From positions 7,068,001 to 7,132,000 of the forward strand of contig NZ_CP137734.1 in the NCBI RefSeq assembly GCF_033406955.1: a DNA stretch of 64,000 nucleotides, read 5' to 3'. The notes under the pieces are model-generated. The model did not search any database. It was not told the origin of the DNA and was given only the letters and a program-made list of their open reading frames with translations. Below, one piece after another: positions 59,968 to 64,000 of this stretch. Numbering within the stretch: position 1 is the first letter of the stretch; each line of letters begins with the position of its first letter. The translations under genes and the position numbers were made by a program. Origin of the DNA: Streptomyces violaceoruber (lineage in GTDB: Bacteria > Actinomycetota > Actinomycetes > Streptomycetales > Streptomycetaceae).

Positions 59968-61656
59968 TCACAGCCGGGACAGCTCGTCGACCAGGTCGTC
60001 CAGGCCCAGCGAACCCTGGGAGAGCGCCGCCATGTGCCAGGCCTTCGGGTCGAACGCGTCGCCGTGCCGCTCGCGGGCCTTCTCCCGGCCGAGCAGCCAC
60101 GCCCGCTCACCGAGCTTGTAGCCGATCGCCTGGCCCGGAATCGTCAGGTACCGGGTCAGCTCACTCTCCACGAAGTCCGCCGGGCGGCTGCTGTGCGCGC
60201 CGAAGAACTCCTGCGCCAGCTTCGGCGTCCAGCGCTCACCCGGGTGGAACGGCGAGTCCGCCGGGATCTCCAGCTCCAGGTGCATGCCGATGTCCACGAT
60301 GACCCGGGCGGCCCGCATCATCTGGGCGTCCAGGTAGCCGAGGCGCTGCTCCTCGTCCGTGAGGTAACCCAGCTCGTCCATCAGCCGCTCCGCGTACAGC
60401 GCCCAGCCCTCGGCGTTGGCGCTGACCATGCCGACCGAAGCCTGGTAGCGGGAGAGGTCCTCCGCCACGTGCGTCCACTGGGCGAGCTGGAGGTGGTGGC
60501 CGGGCACGCCCTCGTGGTACCAGGTCGACACCAGGTCGTACACGGGGAAGCGGGTCTGGCCCATCGTCGGCAGCCAGGTGCGGCCGGGGCGGGAGAAGTC
60601 CTCCGAGGGGGACGTGTAGTAGGGCGCGGCCGCGCTGCCGGGCGGCGCGATGCGCGACTCCACCCGCCGGACCCGCTCGGCGAGTTCGAAGTGCGTGCCG
60701 TCCAGCTGCTCGATCGCCTGGTCCATCAGGCCCTGCAGCCAGTCGCGGACCTCGTCGACGCCCTCGATGTGCTTGCCGTGCTCGTCCAGGTGGGCCAGCG
60801 CCACCCACGGAGTCTCGGCGCCCGGCAGGATCTTCTCGGCCTCCGCCTTCATCTCGGCCAGCAGGCGGTGGTACTCGGCCCAGCCGTACGCGTACGCCTC
60901 GTCCAGGTCCAGGTCGGTGCCGTTGTAGTACCGCGACCAGCGGGCGTAGCGCTCCCGGCCCACCGTGTTCGGGGCGCCCTCGACGGCCGGGGCGTACACG
61001 TCGCGCATCCAGTCCCGCAGCTCGACCACGGCCGCGGTCGCACCCCGGGCGGCCTCGTCCAGCTCCGCGCGCAGCGCCTCGGGGCCGTCGGCGGCGAAGT
61101 CCTCGAACCAGCCGCGGCCTTCACCCGTGTCCGCCCACTCACCGAGCTGCTCGACGAAGGTGGCCGTCGGCCGCGGCGCCGCGTACAGCTTGCGCTCCAG
61201 ACCCAGCGACAGGGACGCGCGGTAGCCCGCGAACGCCGCCGGGACCGCCCGCAGGCGCTCCGCGATCCGGGCCCAGTCCTCGTCGGTGCCGGTCGGGGTG
61301 AGGGTGAAGACCTCGCGCACCGAGTGGGCGGCGGTGCCCATGTTGCCGACCGACCGCAGGCCCTCGTCGGCCTCGTGCACCGCGATCTCGGCGGTGAGGC
61401 GCTCACGCAGCAGCCGGGCGCAGCGCCGCTCCACGTCGCTGTCACCGCCCGGCCGGCGCTCCGCCTCGTCCAGCCGGGCGAGGGTGGTGCGGGCCAGCTC
61501 CGCGAGGGCCTCCTGCCCGGCGGGCGAGAAGTCGGGCAGACGGCTGGAACTCTCCGCGACACCGAGATACGTACCGGTGACCGGGTCGAGGGCGATGAGC
61601 TCGTCGACGTACGCGTCGGCGACCTCGCGGGGCAGCGGGCTCTTGGTCTCTGACAT
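59968..61656 (-). CDS. DUF885 family metallopeptidase-like protein
   Basis: 562 residues, normal for the family. The zinc motif appears as STWYHEGVPGHHLQLAQWTH (His-Glu-x4-His-His). Further conserved text includes ANAEGWALYAERLMDE and PGQAIGYKLGE near the C-terminus. Distantly related to M32/M2 peptidases; cytoplasmic, without signal peptide. GAGGATG precedes ATG. Substrate unknown. Confidence 0.85.
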   Translation of the reverse strand: MSETKSPLPREVADAYVDELIALDPVTGTYLGVAESSSRLPDFSPAGQEALAELARTTLARLDEAERRPGGDSDVERRCARLLRERLTAEIAVHEADEGLRSVGNMGTAAHSVREVFTLTPTGTDEDWARIAERLRAVPAAFAGYRASLSLGLERKLYAAPRPTATFVEQLGEWADTGEGRGWFEDFAADGPEALRAELDEAARGATAAVVELRDWMRDVYAPAVEGAPNTVGRERYARWSRYYNGTDLDLDEAYAYGWAEYHRLLAEMKAEAEKILPGAETPWVALAHLDEHGKHIEGVDEVRDWLQGLMDQAIEQLDGTHFELAERVRRVESRIAPPGSAAAPYYTSPSEDFSRPGRTWLPTMGQTRFPVYDLVSTWYHEGVPGHHLQLAQWTHVAEDLSRYQASVGMVSANAEGWALYAERLMDELGYLTDEEQRLGYLDAQMMRAARVIVDIGMHLELEIPADSPFHPGERWTPKLAQEFFGAHSSRPADFVESELTRYLTIPGQAIGYKLGERAWLLGREKARERHGDAFDPKAWHMAALSQGSLGLDDLVDELSRL

Positions 61657-61734
61657 GCGGACATCCTCATACGGATACCGGTGCCGCGTCAGCCCGGTGG
61701 ACCGGGCCCGATCGCGCGGGCGGCCGGATTTCGC

Positions 61735-62226
61735 TCAGGGCGTGTCCGCGGGCACGGCCGGCGGCAGCAGGGGGCCGCACTCCCACTGCTGGAAGATCAG
61801 CCGGGTCTCGACGCGGGCCACTTCGCGCCGGGAGGTGAATCCGTCCAGGACCAGCCGTTGCAGGTCCGCCATGTCCGCCACCGCGACATGCACGAGGTAG
61901 TCGTCCGGGCCGGTGAGGTGGAAGACGGTGCGCGACTCCGGCAGCGCCCGGATCCGCTCCACGAACGGTCCCACCAGCTCCCGCCGGTGCGGGCGCACCT
62001 GCACCAGCAGCAGTGCCTGGAGACCGCGCCCCAGCTTCGCCGGGTCCAGCTCGAGCCGGTGGCCGAGGATCACCCCGGCCCGCCGCAGCCGTGTCACCCG
62101 GTCAAGACACGTCGACGGGGCGACGCCGACCTGGGCGGCGAGATCGCGGTAGGTGGTCCGGGCGTCGTTCTGCAGCAGCCGCAGCAGATGGAGATCCACC
62201 GGATCCAGTACGACGGAATCGGCCAT
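61735..62226 (-). CDS. Lrp/AsnC-family regulator
   Basis: 163 residues. HTH: LDPVDLHLLRLLQNDARTTY and LAAQVGVAPSTCLDRVTRLR; sensor domain VFHLTGPDDYLVHVAVADMA. It diverges from the PLP-enzyme gene by only 59 bases, which strongly suggests it controls that gene, a common pairing of Lrp proteins with amino-acid lyases. Confidence 0.88.
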   Translation of the reverse strand: MADSVVLDPVDLHLLRLLQNDARTTYRDLAAQVGVAPSTCLDRVTRLRRAGVILGHRLELDPAKLGRGLQALLLVQVRPHRRELVGPFVERIRALPESRTVFHLTGPDDYLVHVAVADMADLQRLVLDGFTSRREVARVETRLIFQQWECGPLLPPAVPADTP

Positions 62227-62285
62227 GGCCCGAACGTAGCACGGAGTACGGCCCCGTCGTCCCGGCCGGTGTTCACCCTTCGGCC

Positions 62286-63509
62286 ATGGACTCAGCGCGC
62301 ACGCACACGTCACCACCCGACGACGTACGCTTCACCGCACCCGCGGGCAGGGCACTGGCCACCGAAGCCGTGCACGCCGGCCGCGACGACCTCGCCGCCC
62401 AGGGACTGCACGCCCCGCCCATCGACCTGTCCACGACCTACCCGTCGTACGACAGCCGCGGCGAGGCCGCCCGCATCGACGCGTTCGCCGCGACCGGTGC
62501 CGAGCCGGACGGGCCGCCCGTCTACGGCCGCCTCGGCAACCCGACCGTCGCCCGCTTCGAGACGGCACTGGCCCGGCTGGAGGGCACGGAGGCCGCAGTC
62601 GCCTTCGCCAGCGGCATGGCCGCGCTGAGTGCCGTCCTGCTGGTCCGCGGCTCGATGGGGCTCCGTCACGTCGTCGCCGTACGGCCCCTGTACGGCTGCA
62701 GTGACCACCTGCTGACCGCCGGGCTGCTCGGGTCCGAGGTCACCTGGACCGACCCGGCGGGCGTCGCGGACGCGCTGCGCCCGGACACCGGACTGGTGCT
62801 CGTGGAGTCGCCGGCCAACCCGACGCTGGCCGAGGTCGACCTGCGGGCCGTCGCCCACGCCTGCGGGTCGGTGCCGCTGCTCGTGGACAACACCTTCGCC
62901 ACGCCCGTGCTCCAGCGCCCCGCCGAGCACGGGGCCCGGCTGGTGCTGCACAGCGCCACCAAGTACCTGGGCGGGCACGGGGACGTACTGGCGGGCGTGG
63001 TCGCCTGCGACGAGGAGTTCGCCGGGCGGCTGCGGCAGGTCCGCTTCGCCACGGGCGGAGTGCTGCACCCGCTGGCCGGCTACCTCCTGCTGCGTGGGCT
63101 GTCCACCCTGCCCGTGCGGGTACGGGCCGCCTCCGCCAACGCCGCCGACCTGGCCGGGCGGCTGGCCGCCGACCCGCGGGTGGCCCGCGTCCACTACCCG
63201 CGCATCGGCGGTGCGATGGTCTCCTTCGAGGTCCACGGCGACCCGCACGCGGTCATCGCCGGTGTCCGGCTGATCACCCCGGCCGTGAGCCTCGGCAGCG
63301 TCGACACGCTCATCCAGCACCCGGCGTCGATCAGCCACCGCATCGTGGACGCGGACGACCGGCGGGGGGCCGGGGTCGGCGACCGGCTGCTGCGGCTGTC
63401 GGTCGGCCTGGAGGACGTCGACGACCTGTGGGCCGACCTGGACCGGGCCCTGGGGGAGCGGGCGGCCGGGGCCGTCTCGCCGCGGGAGGCGCTGTCGCGG
63501 GCCGACTGA
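62286..63509 (+). CDS. PLP-dependent trans-sulfuration/methionine gamma-lyase-type enzyme
   Basis: 407 residues of the Cys/Met-metabolism family. VYGRLGNPTVARFETALARL, EGTEAAVAFASGMAALSAVL and VLVESPANPTLAEVDL are typical; the PLP lysine lies in LVLHSATKYLGGHGDV. The C-terminus ends in LLRLSVGLEDVDDLWADL. It may degrade methionine or form cystathionine; the Lrp neighbour favours degradation (inference). No ribosome site before ATG. Confidence 0.88.
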   Translation: MDSARTHTSPPDDVRFTAPAGRALATEAVHAGRDDLAAQGLHAPPIDLSTTYPSYDSRGEAARIDAFAATGAEPDGPPVYGRLGNPTVARFETALARLEGTEAAVAFASGMAALSAVLLVRGSMGLRHVVAVRPLYGCSDHLLTAGLLGSEVTWTDPAGVADALRPDTGLVLVESPANPTLAEVDLRAVAHACGSVPLLVDNTFATPVLQRPAEHGARLVLHSATKYLGGHGDVLAGVVACDEEFAGRLRQVRFATGGVLHPLAGYLLLRGLSTLPVRVRAASANAADLAGRLAADPRVARVHYPRIGGAMVSFEVHGDPHAVIAGVRLITPAVSLGSVDTLIQHPASISHRIVDADDRRGAGVGDRLLRLSVGLEDVDDLWADLDRALGERAAGAVSPREALSRAD

Positions 63510-63533
63510 CCGCGCCACCGCGCCTGCCGCCCG

Positions 63534-64000
63534 TCACTCCCGGCCGATCCGCTCCGCCTGCGGCAGCCGTGCCGCGGCTTGGGCGGCCGGGTCCAGGCGG
63601 GCCGTGACGACCAGGGTCCCCTCCTCGATCTGGTAGTCGAGGGGGAGGCCCAGGCCACGCATCGCGGCGACCATGCCGGTGTTCGACGCCTGCGTGATCG
63701 CGTACACGCTCTCGCAGCCCGCGTCGGCCGCCATCGCCACGAGCCGGGCCAGGAGTTCGCCGCCGATGCCGCGGCGCTGCCACCCGTCCTCGACGAGCAG
63801 CGCGACCTCCGTCTCGTCCCCGTCCCACAACAGGTGGCCGAGTCCCACGAGCCGCCCCGAGGCGGTCTGCACGGCGAGGGTGCGGCCGAAACGGGGGCTG
63901 AGCAGGTGGTTGAGGTACCGGTCGGCATCCCCGACCGGACCGTGGTACCGCATCCCCAGCGTCCGCGCCGAGCAGCGCTCGTGCATCGCCTTCGCGGCCG
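63534..64000 (-). CDS. GNAT acetyltransferase, N-terminus outside the window
   Basis: 155 codons are visible and the frame stays open at the window edge; the internal MHERCSARTLGMRYHGPVG is typical of the middle of such proteins, so the start lies further upstream. Acetyl-CoA binding segment: VEDGWQRRGIGGELLARLVA. Substrate unknown. Converges on the PLP-enzyme gene. Confidence 0.8.
   Translation of the reverse strand, partial: AAKAMHERCSARTLGMRYHGPVGDADRYLNHLLSPRFGRTLAVQTASGRLVGLGHLLWDGDETEVALLVEDGWQRRGIGGELLARLVAMAADAGCESVYAITQASNTGMVAAMRGLGLPLDYQIEEGTLVVTARLDPAAQAAARLPQAERIGRE

Overview
The window is 64 kb of very GC-rich DNA with strong G/C third-position bias, frequent GTG/TTG starts, short intergenic gaps and SigHrdB-like promoters. 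Lipoprotein processing (Lnt), a tuf3-like EF-Tu, many TetR/LuxR/XRE/Lrp regulators and SpoIIE-type phosphatases all point to a Streptomyces chromosome, probably near the core-arm boundary. No tRNA, rRNA, CRISPR array, integrase, phage or complete insertion sequence was found.

Layout. 0-8.3 kb: end of a secreted P-domain protein (probably a subtilase), a small secreted zinc metalloprotease, a TrmB/LuxR-type regulator, an aminopeptidase P, a large LAL-type LuxR regulator preceded by a 9-bp tandem repeat, a degenerate GHKL protein and a HipA-like kinase/DUF3037 pair. 8.3-20.6 kb: housekeeping and metabolism, with a secreted low-complexity protein, two SDR/FabG reductases, an orphan peptide-binding lipoprotein, uracil-DNA glycosylase, DinB protein, a TetR/FAD-monooxygenase divergon with paired operators, a Gfo/Idh/MocA oxidoreductase, Lnt and a further SDR.

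20.6-30.3 kb has an accessory character: lower third-position GC, several unrecognised ORFs, a membrane protein, an ECF-like sigma protein with a membrane anchor, a second ATPase-LuxR regulator diverging from a translationally coupled four-gene operon of degenerate enzymes, a membrane SpoIIE phosphatase, and an IS30-type transposase remnant at the right edge. 30.3-47 kb returns to conserved genes: UppP, an HxlR/thiolase divergon with repeated operators, AlkD, tuf3 with an upstream 33-codon ORF and hairpin, a spermidine-synthase-like protein, two tandem paralogous membrane proteins, thioesterase, DedA, gamma carbonic anhydrase, an acyltransferase, an EamA transporter broken by one base in a homopolymer, an XRE-cupin regulator, a CDF/ArsR metal-efflux pair and a flavoprotein hydroxylase.

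47.1-51.3 kb encodes a three-gene cassette: an unknown 468-residue protein, a MoxR-type AAA ATPase and a metallopeptidase-like vWA protein whose start overlaps the ATPase stop. This is the best candidate for a less-described system. 51.3-64 kb: a CoA-binding protein, a CysRS-derived protein without catalytic core, YigZ, SbcCD, two Lrp regulators, rhodanese, an orphan Imm21 immunity protein, a 29-bp tandem repeat, an internally deleted SDR pseudogene, a DUF885 peptidase, a PLP trans-sulfuration-type enzyme and a partial GNAT acetyltransferase.

All family names rest on reading motifs by eye; no database search was run.
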